A DNA stretch of 29,009 nt from an uncultured Prevotellaceae bacterium (lineage in GTDB: Bacteria > Bacteroidota > Bacteroidia > Bacteroidales > Bacteroidaceae): assembly GCA_937877605.1 (NCBI GenBank), contig CALFJA010000009.1, forward strand, positions 1-29,009, read 5' to 3'. The notes under the pieces are model-generated. The model searched no databases. It was given only the letters and a program-made list of their open reading frames with translations, and had not been told where the DNA came from. The position numbers and the translations under genes are program-made. Shown here in pieces: positions 21,586-28,995 of the stretch. The number at the start of each line of letters is the position of its first letter. Position 1 is the stretch's first letter.

Positions 21586-23649
21586 ATGAAAATCAGACAA
21601 ATCTTCATACTCACCGCCCTGGCGCTGCTCATCAGCAGTTGCGGCGCCGAGCACAACATGAAGAAGGGCGAGGAGTATCTCGCCATCGGCGAATACTTCG
21701 ACGCTGCCAACCAGTTCAAACAAGCCTATCAGAAGACCCCCGTGAAGGAAAAAGCCCTGCGCGGACGGCGTGCGCTGAAAATGGCGCAGTGCTATGCCAA
21801 GCTGAACGACTCACAACGGGCCGTGGCCGCCTACCGGAACGCCAACCGGCTGGTGGGACTCAGCACCGAGCAGCGGCTGGACTTCGCACGGCAACTGCTC
21901 CGCACGGCCAGCTACAAGGAAGCACAAAAGGAGTTCCAGCAGGTGCTCGACACCATGCCCGACAACCAACTGGCACAGAACGGCATGGTCTCCGCACAGT
22001 ATGCGCCGCAGTGGAAGAGCCAGAAGACACGCTACACGGTGAAGAAGGCCGACGCTTTCAACTCCCGCAGGGCCGACTACTCACCCATGCTCTTCGGCGA
22101 CCAATCGGACATCCTCTACTTCACCTCCACCCGCAACGAAGCCAACGGCAACGAACTCAGCGGAATAACGGGCACCAAACCCGGCGACATCTTCATCTCG
22201 CAGAAAGACGACAAGGGCAAATGGAGCAAGCCGGAACCTGTCGGCGGCGGACTGAACACCGAGTTTGACGAAGGCACCTGCTCCTTCTCGCCCGACGGAA
22301 GGCAGATGTACATCACCGTGTGCAAGACAGACCCAAGCTATCCCCGATACGCAAAGATTGCCACCTCCAACCGCAACGATGCATCCTGGAGCAAGGCCGA
22401 CGAGCTGAAACTGACGAGAGACACCCTCTCCTGCTTCGCCCATCCAGCCATTTCCCCCGACGGCGAATGGCTCTACTTTACCAGCGACATGCCAGGCGGA
22501 CAGGGCGGTCTCGACATCTGGCGCGTACGGCTCACCTCGAGTGGGCCGGGAGGCGTGGAAAACCTCGGCCCGCCCATCAATACCAGCGGCAACGAGTGTT
22601 TCCCTGCGTTCCGCCCGAACGGCGACTTCTACTTCTCCAGCGACGGACACCCGGGACTCGGCGGACTGGATATCTTCATAGCACAGCCCGACCAGCTGAC
22701 CGGCTACTACCAACTGGAACATCCTGTCTACCCGCTCAACTCCAACGGCGACGACTTCGGCATGACTTTCGAGGGAAAGGAGAACGCCGGATTCTTCTCG
22801 TCCAACAGGAACGACGGGCGCGGATGGGACCACATCTACTCGTTCAACTGCCCCGACATCGTGCAGACCGTGAAAGGATGGGTCTACGAAATGGAAGGAT
22901 ATGAACTGCCGGCGGCACAGGTCTACATTGTAGGAAACGACGGTACGAACCAGAAAGTCAGCGTCATGAGCGACGGTTCGTTCACCTACAAGATACAACC
23001 CGAGGTCGACTACCTCCTCATGGCTACCTGCCGGGGATACCTCAACCACAAAGAAGAACTGCGCGTGGAACCCGTGGAAGATTCGGAAGAATATGTCCTG
23101 CAGTTCCCCCTGGCCTCCATCGCCGTGCCAGTGCTCATCGACAACATCTTCTACGACTTCGACAAGGCCACGCTACGACCTGAATCGGCTATCGCTCTCG
23201 ACGAACTTGTCAAACTGCTGAACGAAAATCCCAATGTAGCCATCGAACTCCGGGCACACTGCGACTACAAAGGCAGTAACGAATACAACCGCGGACTGTC
23301 GCAAAGACGCGCCCAGGCCGTGGTGAACTATCTGGTCGGTCACGGCATAGCTGCCGACCGCTTGACCGCCGTCGGCTACGGAAAGGAAATGCCGAAAGTG
23401 CTCCGCAAGAAAGCCGCAGCCGCCTACACATGGGCGAAAGAGGGCGACACGCTCACCGAAGAGTACATACAGGCACTCACTCCGGAGCAGCAGGAAATAT
23501 GCAACCAGCTGAACCGGCGCACCGAGTTTGTGGTAATCAGCACCACCTACGGCATGTTCGACGAGGAAGGACAGATAAAGAACCTGCCACCGCAGAAGCC
23601 AAAACAACAGGAATATCTGGACGACGAATGGGACTTCGTCATCGAATGA
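21586..23649 (+). CDS. OmpA-family lipoprotein with TPR, beta-propeller and carboxypeptidase-regulatory domains (PorE-like)
   Basis: The 687-residue protein has a lipoprotein signal ending in LLISSC (Cys19), a TPR-like helical region (about 25-140), a WD40-like PD40 propeller (about 160-420, blades with SFSPDGRQMYIT, AISPDGEWLYFTSD and AFRPNGDFYFSSDG), a carboxypeptidase-regulatory-like fold (about 425-500), and an OmpA C-terminal peptidoglycan-binding domain (about 515-655: NIFYDFDKATLRPES, HCDYKGSNEYNRGLSQRRAQ, NRRTEF). This is the domain order of PorE of the type IX secretion system, thought to anchor the machine to peptidoglycan. Related OmpA proteins occur in Bacteroidales without that system, so the name is inference. 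It lies 59 bp after the second exbD with no clear terminator between. Confidence 0.8.
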   Translation: MKIRQIFILTALALLISSCGAEHNMKKGEEYLAIGEYFDAANQFKQAYQKTPVKEKALRGRRALKMAQCYAKLNDSQRAVAAYRNANRLVGLSTEQRLDFARQLLRTASYKEAQKEFQQVLDTMPDNQLAQNGMVSAQYAPQWKSQKTRYTVKKADAFNSRRADYSPMLFGDQSDILYFTSTRNEANGNELSGITGTKPGDIFISQKDDKGKWSKPEPVGGGLNTEFDEGTCSFSPDGRQMYITVCKTDPSYPRYAKIATSNRNDASWSKADELKLTRDTLSCFAHPAISPDGEWLYFTSDMPGGQGGLDIWRVRLTSSGPGGVENLGPPINTSGNECFPAFRPNGDFYFSSDGHPGLGGLDIFIAQPDQLTGYYQLEHPVYPLNSNGDDFGMTFEGKENAGFFSSNRNDGRGWDHIYSFNCPDIVQTVKGWVYEMEGYELPAAQVYIVGNDGTNQKVSVMSDGSFTYKIQPEVDYLLMATCRGYLNHKEELRVEPVEDSEEYVLQFPLASIAVPVLIDNIFYDFDKATLRPESAIALDELVKLLNENPNVAIELRAHCDYKGSNEYNRGLSQRRAQAVVNYLVGHGIAADRLTAVGYGKEMPKVLRKKAAAAYTWAKEGDTLTEEYIQALTPEQQEICNQLNRRTEFVVISTTYGMFDEEGQIKNLPPQKPKQQEYLDDEWDFVIE

Positions 23650-23712
23650 GAATGCGCACGGAACATCCCAAGAATAAAAATACAGAAAACTCGCAGTTTA
23701 AAAGTTTTTTTA

Positions 23713-23720
23713 TAACTTTG
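23713..23720 (+). promoter_or_regulatory. -7 element of the Lrp/AsnC regulator gene
   Basis: TAACTTTG matches TAnnTTTG exactly; the -33 region is poor. It predicts an unusually long leader of about 85 nt that contains the two 13-bp repeats. Confidence 0.6.
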
Positions 23721-23733
23721 CAGTCAGAATAAT

Positions 23734-23806
23734 CAAACAACCAAACCGCTCGGGCGTTATCCGCTTACATGAGCGATGCAAGTTTTTAAGAACCAAACAA
23801 CCAAAC
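23734..23806 (+). promoter_or_regulatory. Leader with 13-bp direct repeats and an inverted repeat upstream of the Lrp/AsnC gene
   Basis: CAAACAACCAAAC occurs at 23734-23746 and again at 23794-23806, exactly 60 bp apart, and CGCTC (23747-23751) pairs with GAGCG (23771-23775) between them. The second repeat lies 6 bp before the start codon. It could be an autoregulatory site or a translational leader. Confidence 0.45.
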
Positions 23807-23812
23807 AATATT

Positions 23813-24298
23813 ATGGCAAGAAACATTGATGCTTTAGACAAGAAAATACTGGAGTTTGTGTCTGCCGATGCCCGCATTTCCTTCCTGGAAATAGCACGGG
23901 CTTGCGATGTCAGCGGTGCCGCTATCCACCAGCGCATACAGAAACTCACGGAAATGGGAGTGCTTCTGGGCTCACAATACATCATCGACCCCGAGAAAAT
24001 AGGCTATGAGACCTGCGCTTTCATCGGTCTGTACCTGAAAGATCCCGCCATGTTCGACGAAGTGGTGGGCAAGCTCCAGCACATTCCCGAGGTGGTGGAA
24101 TGCCACTATACCACCGGCAGCTACGACCTATTTATAAAGGTATATGCCCGTAACAACCACCAACTGATGAACTTCATCCACGACAAACTTCAGCCCCTGG
24201 GTCTGCAACGCACCGAGACGGTGGTTGCCTACAACACAGCCTTCGACCGACAACTACCCATCAACGACATCGCTGTCGAAGAACGAACCAGAAAGTAG
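23813..24298 (+). CDS. Lrp/AsnC-family transcriptional regulator
   Basis: The 161-residue protein has an N-terminal winged helix-turn-helix (about 5-60: LDKKILEFVSADARISFLEIARACDVSGAAI and IQKLTEMGVLLG) and a C-terminal RAM effector domain (about 65-145) with HYTTGSYDLFIKVYARN, where regulators of this family bind amino acids or other small ligands and form octamers. The target genes are not evident. It stands alone, with its own promoter and a terminator shared with the convergent ECF sigma cassette. Autoregulation is common in the family. Confidence 0.92.
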   Translation: MARNIDALDKKILEFVSADARISFLEIARACDVSGAAIHQRIQKLTEMGVLLGSQYIIDPEKIGYETCAFIGLYLKDPAMFDEVVGKLQHIPEVVECHYTTGSYDLFIKVYARNNHQLMNFIHDKLQPLGLQRTETVVAYNTAFDRQLPINDIAVEERTRK

Positions 24299-24314
24299 CG
24301 CAAGAACAATATAG

Positions 24315-24350
24315 AAAAGCGGCTGACCGGAAACCCGATCAGCCGCTTTT
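24315..24350. terminator. Bidirectional terminator after the Lrp/AsnC gene
   Basis: AAAAGCGGCTGA (24315-24326) pairs perfectly with TCAGCCGCTTTT (24339-24350) around a 12-base loop. Four As and four Ts at the ends make it usable from both strands, between convergent genes. Confidence 0.85.
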
Positions 24351-24369
24351 CCCTCTGTAGGAAAGAGTC

Positions 24370-24714
24370 TTATTTGTCGTAGGTGGCCACGGTGTGTACC
24401 ATGACCCACTGGAAAGTAAGCAATACCAATGCCACAACCAGCAGCAAGGACCATGACAGGTGGATGTCAGGAGCAAGCACCGAAAGTTCGTCTACAAACC
24501 TCCGGGCGATGACCTGCAACTGTTGCTTGACATCACTGAACAACACAAATGCCACACATGCCCAGAAGCAGATGAATGTCCACGCCCTGGACAGCCACAA
24601 ACGGCGCTTGGGCAAGCGGTTGATGACACGCTCGGAGAATCCGTTATCAGGCAGGTCGAACGCATTGTCCTTGAAAAATTGAGCTACCAACAGCTCGTTA
24701 TCCGTTTCCTTCAT
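24370..24714 (-). CDS. Small membrane protein after the ECF sigma gene, probable anti-sigma factor (DUF5056-like)
   Basis: The 114-residue protein has a cytoplasmic N-terminus with ELLVAQFFKDNAFDLPDNGF and RVINRLPKR, then two membrane helices (about 43-60 and 87-107). Similar proteins sit directly after ECF sigma factors in Bacteroidales and carry the family label DUF5056, as I recall. The start overlaps the sigma gene by 17 bp. Position and topology suggest it holds the sigma factor at the membrane, but no classical zinc-binding anti-sigma motif is seen, so this is inference. Confidence 0.75.
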   Translation of the reverse strand: MKETDNELLVAQFFKDNAFDLPDNGFSERVINRLPKRRLWLSRAWTFICFWACVAFVLFSDVKQQLQVIARRFVDELSVLAPDIHLSWSLLLVVALVLLTFQWVMVHTVATYDK

Positions 24715-25234
24715 ATCCGTTTCGTTTTAAGAATTCCGCCATCTTGTGCTTTCCCCGCGACAGGTTCGCCTTCACGGTGCCGACGGCAATATTGGTGATT
24801 TGTGCTATTTCTTCCAGCGTGCGTCCCTCCATCAGTTGCAGGGTGATGCAGGTTCGCTCGTTGGGATTAAGTATTTCCAATGCCCTGTAGAGGTCAATCC
24901 TGGCAGAAGTGGAGTGCGTCTGCTCACGGTTCTCCGGCACCTGTCCCACGGGTGTGGGCTGCTGCCGTCGCTGGTGATCAAGAAACACATTGTAGGCAAT
25001 CCTGTACAGCCAGGTGGAGAAGGCTGCCGTTCCATTAAACTGGGCCAGCTTGGTGTATGCCTTGATGAAAGTCTCCTGCGCCAAGTCGTCGCTCAGTGCC
25101 TCGTTTCCCAAGGTATGCTGCAGAAAGAACCGACGAACGGGCGACTGGTATTTCACCACAAGTTGGTCGAAAGCCTTCTTGCGGTGAAATACCACCACCT
25201 GTGCCACGAGGGCAATGTCGTCTATCTTGGGCAT
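24698..25234 (-). CDS. ECF-type RNA polymerase sigma factor
   Basis: The 178-residue protein has the two domains of an extracytoplasmic-function sigma factor. Region 2 spans about 24-92 (AFDQLVVKYQSPVRRFF, LSDDLAQETFIKAY, FSTWLYRIAYNVFLDHQR) and recognises the -10 region. Region 4 spans about 113-170, with the helix-turn-helix LEEIAQITNIAVGTVKANLSRGKHKM. It lies 16 bp after the DUF6249-like gene and overlaps the next gene by 17 bp, so three genes form one unit. The promoter of that unit is of the housekeeping type, so there is no visible sign of autoregulation by this sigma factor. Confidence 0.93.
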   Translation of the reverse strand: MPKIDDIALVAQVVVFHRKKAFDQLVVKYQSPVRRFFLQHTLGNEALSDDLAQETFIKAYTKLAQFNGTAAFSTWLYRIAYNVFLDHQRRQQPTPVGQVPENREQTHSTSARIDLYRALEILNPNERTCITLQLMEGRTLEEIAQITNIAVGTVKANLSRGKHKMAEFLKRNGYEGNG

Positions 25235-25250
25235 GTCCCGACGGCAATAG

Positions 25251-25952
25251 TTATTCGTCTACTCCAGGCTCGTTCACCGTAGAGGTGTCAACGGTGGGCT
25301 CTTTCATGCCGTTCTCTCTAATGCGGGAGGGCTCCTGGTCATCCTTTACCGGTGTACGGGAGAGGAAATACTGCCCGCATCCATAGATGGCGATGAGTGC
25401 TCCGATGCCCTGCAGGGTGGATGAGTGCCAGAAGGAGAACATAGCCAGCAGCCCGAGTCCCAGTGCTATGTTGCGAATGCCGCGCCGACGGAGATATTCC
25501 GAACTCTGCCGGTCGGCCGACTTCAGTTCGTCGGGGATGGGTTGGCCGGTCTCCATGGCTTTTTCTGCCAAGGCCACGCGGGCATTGTTCCGCTTGATGA
25601 AGTAGCGGATAAGCAAAATGACGATGATGAGCGGGGCCAGGAAGAAGAGCAATACAGCCAGGACGCAGATGACGGCGAGGATTACAATTCCAGGCTCTGC
25701 CATGTTTTCAAAGGCACTGACCATGCGTTCCTCAAACTTGCTCTCGAACACTTCGTCCATATCTTCGTCTTCGGCTGCCATCGGATTCTCAAAAGCGGTG
25801 CTGTCGGAGTAGGCCACCACTTCGTCTTTTTCGTCGTCCGGATCCACCTGCTCAACGGCAAGCGTGGGCAGCATGGAGGCCTTTACATTTTGAACCGGAT
25901 AGAGTCCGAACAATGAGAACGACAGTAAACAAACAAATAAATACCTTTTCAT
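25251..25952 (-). CDS. Membrane protein heading the ECF sigma operon (DUF6249-like), function unknown
   Basis: The 233-residue protein starts with a signal peptide (about 1-25), then an acidic extracytoplasmic stretch (about 35-85, many Asp and Glu), a long hydrophobic helix (about 88-119), a basic and polar segment (120-160) and two further hydrophobic stretches (about 161-175 and 181-198). The helix-loop region and its place next to an ECF sigma gene recall the proteins labelled DUF6249 in Bacteroidales. It may act as a membrane sensor in the cascade. It is divergent from rsmF with a promoter each in a short shared region. Confidence 0.75.
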   Translation of the reverse strand: MKRYLFVCLLSFSLFGLYPVQNVKASMLPTLAVEQVDPDDEKDEVVAYSDSTAFENPMAAEDEDMDEVFESKFEERMVSAFENMAEPGIVILAVICVLAVLLFFLAPLIIVILLIRYFIKRNNARVALAEKAMETGQPIPDELKSADRQSSEYLRRRGIRNIALGLGLLAMFSFWHSSTLQGIGALIAIYGCGQYFLSRTPVKDDQEPSRIRENGMKEPTVDTSTVNEPGVDE

Positions 25953-25992
25953 TTCTTTGAGTTTTATTAGTTAATGCACTCCTTTTGACGCA

Positions 25993-26026
25993 CAAAGATA
26001 GTTTTTTGTTGCAATGGGAAGGCAAA
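25993..26026 (-). promoter_or_regulatory. Promoter of the ECF sigma operon
   Basis: On the minus strand TATCTTTG (26000-25993) matches TAnnTTTG exactly; TTTG (26026-26023) lies 22 bp upstream, slightly far. Confidence 0.65.
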
Positions 26027-26041
26027 AAAGTATTTTTTTCT

Positions 26042-26049
26042 TACTTTTG
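26042..26049 (+). promoter_or_regulatory. -7 element of rsmF
   Basis: TACTTTTG matches TAnnTTTG exactly, 21 bp before the start codon. A -33 element at the right distance is not seen. It excludes the upstream in-frame ATG at 26014. Confidence 0.6.
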
Positions 26050-26070
26050 TCTTTCTCAAACACGGAAACA

Positions 26071-27474
26071 ATGAGCACTGTCCGTCTTCCTTCCGACTTC
26101 CTGTCGGCCATGCAGCGCCTGCTCCCCACAGGGCAATACGCCGATTTCTGTGCTGAGATGGAGCGACCGGCGCAGGCTTTCATCCGCTTGAACGGACGGA
26201 AGACCGACGCTGTTCCCATTGGAGAAGAGATACCCTGGTGCCGCGACGGCTATGCGCTGCCGGAACGACCGGACTTCACTTTCGACCCACTGCTCCATGC
26301 CGGTGCCTACTATGTGCAGGAGCAGTCGTCCATGTTCCTGGCCCATGTGTTACGACAGTTGGTGAGCGAGCCCGTACTGATGCTCGACCTGTGTGCCGCT
26401 CCGGGCGGAAAAAGCACCTTGGCGCGTGCCGTCCTGCCGGAGGGAAGCATCCTGTTGGCCAACGAACCGGTGCGGAACAGGGCACAGGTGCTGGCAGAAA
26501 ACATTGCGAAATGGGGGCATCCCGATGTGATTGTCACCAACAACCTGCCTGCCGACTACCAGCATTCACCGATACTGGCCGATATCCTGCTGCTCGACGT
26601 GCCCTGCTCGGGCGAGGGTATGTTCAGAAAAGACCCGGAAAACATCGGTGAATGGAGTCTGCAAAAGGTACAACAGTGCCAGCAGTTGCAGCGACAGATA
26701 GCCGAACAGGCTTGGAACTGTCTGAAAGAAGGAGGGTTGCTCATCTACAGCACCTGCACTTTCAATACGGCAGAGAACGAGGAAAATGTCCGCTGGATAT
26801 GCCAGCAACTGGGTGCAGAGACCGTAGATGTGCCCATACCGCCCGACTGGCACATCGGCGGTTCGTTGCTGCCGGGGTTCGACGGTCCTGTATTCCGGTT
26901 CATTCCGGGTGTTACCTGCGGTTCGCTGCCGCAGGGCGAGGGATTGTTCATGGCGGTGATGCGCAAGATGTCGGCAGCGTCCGGCAGTCGGAATCCACGC
27001 CAACAGCCTCTGAAAACACAGCGGTGCGCACCGGAAGTGAGGCAGATGCTGTGCAACCCCGACGAATTTCTGTTCCTCCGGCAGGGCGATAGCATCACGG
27101 CTGTGCCCGAACACCTTATTAATATATACGCACACGCGCAACGGCAGTTCCGCCTCCTGCATGCAGGCATACCGCTATGCACGGCCAAGGGGCGCGACTT
27201 CGTCCCGCAGCAGGCACTAGCACTGTCGACGGAATGCTCACCAAAAGCCTTCCCCTGTGTAGAACTCCCATGGGAAACGGCCGTCAACTACCTCCGGCGC
27301 GAGGCCGTCACGCTGCCCGCCGACACTCCGAAAGGTATCTGTCTGGTCTCCTATCAGGGACTCCCCCTCGGATTTGTGAAGCACCTGGGCAACCGTTCGA
27401 ATAACCTCTACCCCACCGAATGGCGCATACGCTCGACCCATTTGCCACCCGTACCACCCGCAGTGATAAAATAA
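26071..27474 (+). CDS. rsmF: 16S rRNA m5C methyltransferase (RsmF/NOL1-NOP2-Sun family)
   Basis: The 468-residue protein is a SAM-dependent RNA cytosine-C5 methyltransferase. It has DPLLHAGAYYVQEQSS before the SAM site LDLCAAPGGKS (105-115), motif IV DVPCSGEGMFRK (176-187) with Cys179, and motif VI STCTFNTAENE (227-237) with the catalytic Cys229. The C-terminal third, ending in GLPLGFVKHLGNRSNNLYP, is the RNA-binding tail of the RsmF branch (YebU-type, modifying 16S rRNA near the decoding centre in E. coli). I chose ATG 26071 over 26014 because the promoter lies between them. thyA starts 29 bp after its stop, so the two are probably cotranscribed. Confidence 0.9.
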   Translation: MSTVRLPSDFLSAMQRLLPTGQYADFCAEMERPAQAFIRLNGRKTDAVPIGEEIPWCRDGYALPERPDFTFDPLLHAGAYYVQEQSSMFLAHVLRQLVSEPVLMLDLCAAPGGKSTLARAVLPEGSILLANEPVRNRAQVLAENIAKWGHPDVIVTNNLPADYQHSPILADILLLDVPCSGEGMFRKDPENIGEWSLQKVQQCQQLQRQIAEQAWNCLKEGGLLIYSTCTFNTAENEENVRWICQQLGAETVDVPIPPDWHIGGSLLPGFDGPVFRFIPGVTCGSLPQGEGLFMAVMRKMSAASGSRNPRQQPLKTQRCAPEVRQMLCNPDEFLFLRQGDSITAVPEHLINIYAHAQRQFRLLHAGIPLCTAKGRDFVPQQALALSTECSPKAFPCVELPWETAVNYLRREAVTLPADTPKGICLVSYQGLPLGFVKHLGNRSNNLYPTEWRIRSTHLPPVPPAVIK

Positions 27475-27503
27475 CAGAAGAGAAAAAGCAAACAAAAAAG
27501 TAT

Positions 27504-28298
27504 ATGAAACAATACCTCAACCTACTTGACCGCATCCTCACCGAGGGTGTGAAGAAGGAAGACCGCACGGGAACGGGCACGCTGTCGGTGTTCGGCCATC
27601 AGATGCGTTTCCGCCTGTCGGACGGCTTCCCCCTGCTAACCACCAAGAAACTGCACCTGAAGTCCATCATCTACGAGCTCCTCTGGTTCCTGCAGGGCGA
27701 CACCAACATACGCTATCTGCAGGAGCACGGCGTACGCATCTGGAACGAGTGGGCCGACGAGAACGGCGAGCTGGGACCCGTCTACGGCCACCAGTGGCGC
27801 TCATGGCCCGACTATCAGGGAGGCACCATCGACCAGATACAGCAGGTGTTGCACCAAATCAGGGAGACACCCGACTCCCGTCGCATGATTGTGAGCGCCT
27901 GGAATGTGGCTGAAATGAACAAGATGGCGCTTCCGCCCTGCCATACCATGTTCCAGTTCTATGTTGCCAACGGTGAACTTTCGCTGCAGCTCTACCAGCG
28001 TTCGGCCGATACCTTCCTCGGCGTTCCCTTCAACATTGCCTCGTATGCCCTGCTGCTGCTCATGATGGCTCAGGTGACGGGACTGAAACCGGGTGAGTTC
28101 ATCCATACCACCGGCGACACACACCTCTACCTGAACCACTTGGAACAGGCACGGCTGCAACTCACCCGCGAACCGCGACCACTGCCCACCATGCGCCTGA
28201 ACCCGGAAGTGAAGAACCTCTTCAGTTTCCAATACGAGGACTTCCATCTGGAGGAGTACAACCCGTGGGACCATATCAAAGCCACCGTGAGCGTCTGA
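27504..28298 (+). CDS. thyA: Thymidylate synthase
   Basis: The 264-residue enzyme has the same length as E. coli ThyA and makes dTMP from dUMP with methylene-tetrahydrofolate. The catalytic Cys146 lies in LPPCHTMFQFYV; further marks are DRTGTGTLSVFG (folate and phosphate binding), GPVYGHQWR and QRSADTFLGVPFNIASYALL. An upstream in-frame ATG at 27420 lies inside rsmF and would add a non-conserved leader, so ATG 27504 is used. folA follows after 24 bp, the classic pairing, since ThyA yields the dihydrofolate that FolA recycles. Confidence 0.97.
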   Translation: MKQYLNLLDRILTEGVKKEDRTGTGTLSVFGHQMRFRLSDGFPLLTTKKLHLKSIIYELLWFLQGDTNIRYLQEHGVRIWNEWADENGELGPVYGHQWRSWPDYQGGTIDQIQQVLHQIRETPDSRRMIVSAWNVAEMNKMALPPCHTMFQFYVANGELSLQLYQRSADTFLGVPFNIASYALLLLMMAQVTGLKPGEFIHTTGDTHLYLNHLEQARLQLTREPRPLPTMRLNPEVKNLFSFQYEDFHLEEYNPWDHIKATVSV

Positions 28299-28322
28299 CG
28301 CCCACCATAAGCACAAAAAAAC

Positions 28323-28799
28323 ATGCTGAACATCATCGTAGCCATCGCACGCAACCGTGCCATCGGATTTGAGAACAAGTTGCTCTACAGCCTTCCCGAC
28401 GACCTGCGCCACTTCCGGCAACTGACAACGGGGCATACCGTGGTCATGGGACGCCGCACATTCGAGTCGCTTCCGAAGGGCGCACTGCCCAAACGGCGCA
28501 ACATTGTGCTGACGCGCGGAAGACACCATTGGTCCGACACCGAGGTGTTTCCTTCGCTCCGACAAGCGCTGGCAGCCTGTCCCGATGAAGAGCAAGTCTT
28601 TGTCATCGGTGGAGCGAGCGTCTACAAGGAGGCTCTGCCGCTGGCAAAGCGACTCTTTGTCACGGAAATAGACGACGAACCGGCACAAGCCGACACCTTC
28701 TTCCCTGAGTTTAAGGAATGGAAAGAAGTCAGCCGAGAGCATCATCCTGCCGACGAACGGCATGAAGTGGCATTCGATTTCGTGGTATACCGACGCTGA
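28323..28799 (+). CDS. folA: Dihydrofolate reductase
   Basis: The 158-residue enzyme reduces dihydrofolate to tetrahydrofolate with NADPH. It shows IIVAIARNRAIGFENKL at the start, the proton-donor Asp27 in SLPDDLRHF, the NADPH loop VMGRRTFESLP and VIGGASVYKEAL near the C-terminus. The length is that of standard chromosomal FolA, and nothing suggests a mobile resistance variant. It closes the rsmF-thyA-folA unit and is followed 21 bp later by a terminator hairpin. Confidence 0.96.
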   Translation: MLNIIVAIARNRAIGFENKLLYSLPDDLRHFRQLTTGHTVVMGRRTFESLPKGALPKRRNIVLTRGRHHWSDTEVFPSLRQALAACPDEEQVFVIGGASVYKEALPLAKRLFVTEIDDEPAQADTFFPEFKEWKEVSREHHPADERHEVAFDFVVYRR

Positions 28800-28820
28800 T
28801 TCCTCTTGATACAGATACGA

Positions 28821-28857
28821 CAAAGGCTCCGAGTGTTCGGAGCCTTTGCTGTTTTTT
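28821..28857 (+). terminator. Terminator of the rsmF-thyA-folA operon
   Basis: CAAAGGCTCCGA (28821-28832) pairs perfectly with TCGGAGCCTTTG (28837-28848) around GTGT, and a run of six T follows three bases later. Confidence 0.85.
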
Positions 28858-28885
28858 ATCCCTGCGGAGAGAACAGGATGCTAAA

Positions 28886-28914
28886 AAAGCTCCGAGGTCT
28901 TGCCTCGGAGCTTT
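28886..28914 (-). terminator. Minus-strand terminator hairpin within the repeat array
   Basis: AAAGCTCCGAGG (28886-28897) pairs perfectly with 28903-28914 around five bases. Six As at 28883-28888 give a T tract only when read on the minus strand. Confidence 0.7.
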
Positions 28915-28943
28915 GAATCCTTACTCCTGCGGAGAGAACAGAA

Positions 28944-28979
28944 AGCAAAAAGCGAGGCCCTCTTGCCTCGCTTTGCTTT
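28944..28979 (-). terminator. Minus-strand terminator hairpin nearest the presumed tRNA gene
   Basis: AAAGCGAGG (28949-28957) pairs with CCTCGCTTT (28966-28974). On the minus strand the stem runs into TTTTTGCTTT, a usable T tract. It would end transcription of a gene entering from the right edge. Confidence 0.65.
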
Positions 28980-28995
28980 GAACCTGTTCAACCTG

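Noticed and set aside
28323..28799. Acquired trimethoprim-resistance type dihydrofolate reductase
   Set aside because: It sits in the usual thyA-folA operon, has standard length and motifs, and shows no mobile-element context.
28864..28882. Start of a plus-strand tRNA-Ser (GGAGAGA)
   Set aside because: The usual U8 does not follow the acceptor strand, and no D-arm or anticodon arm can be traced downstream.
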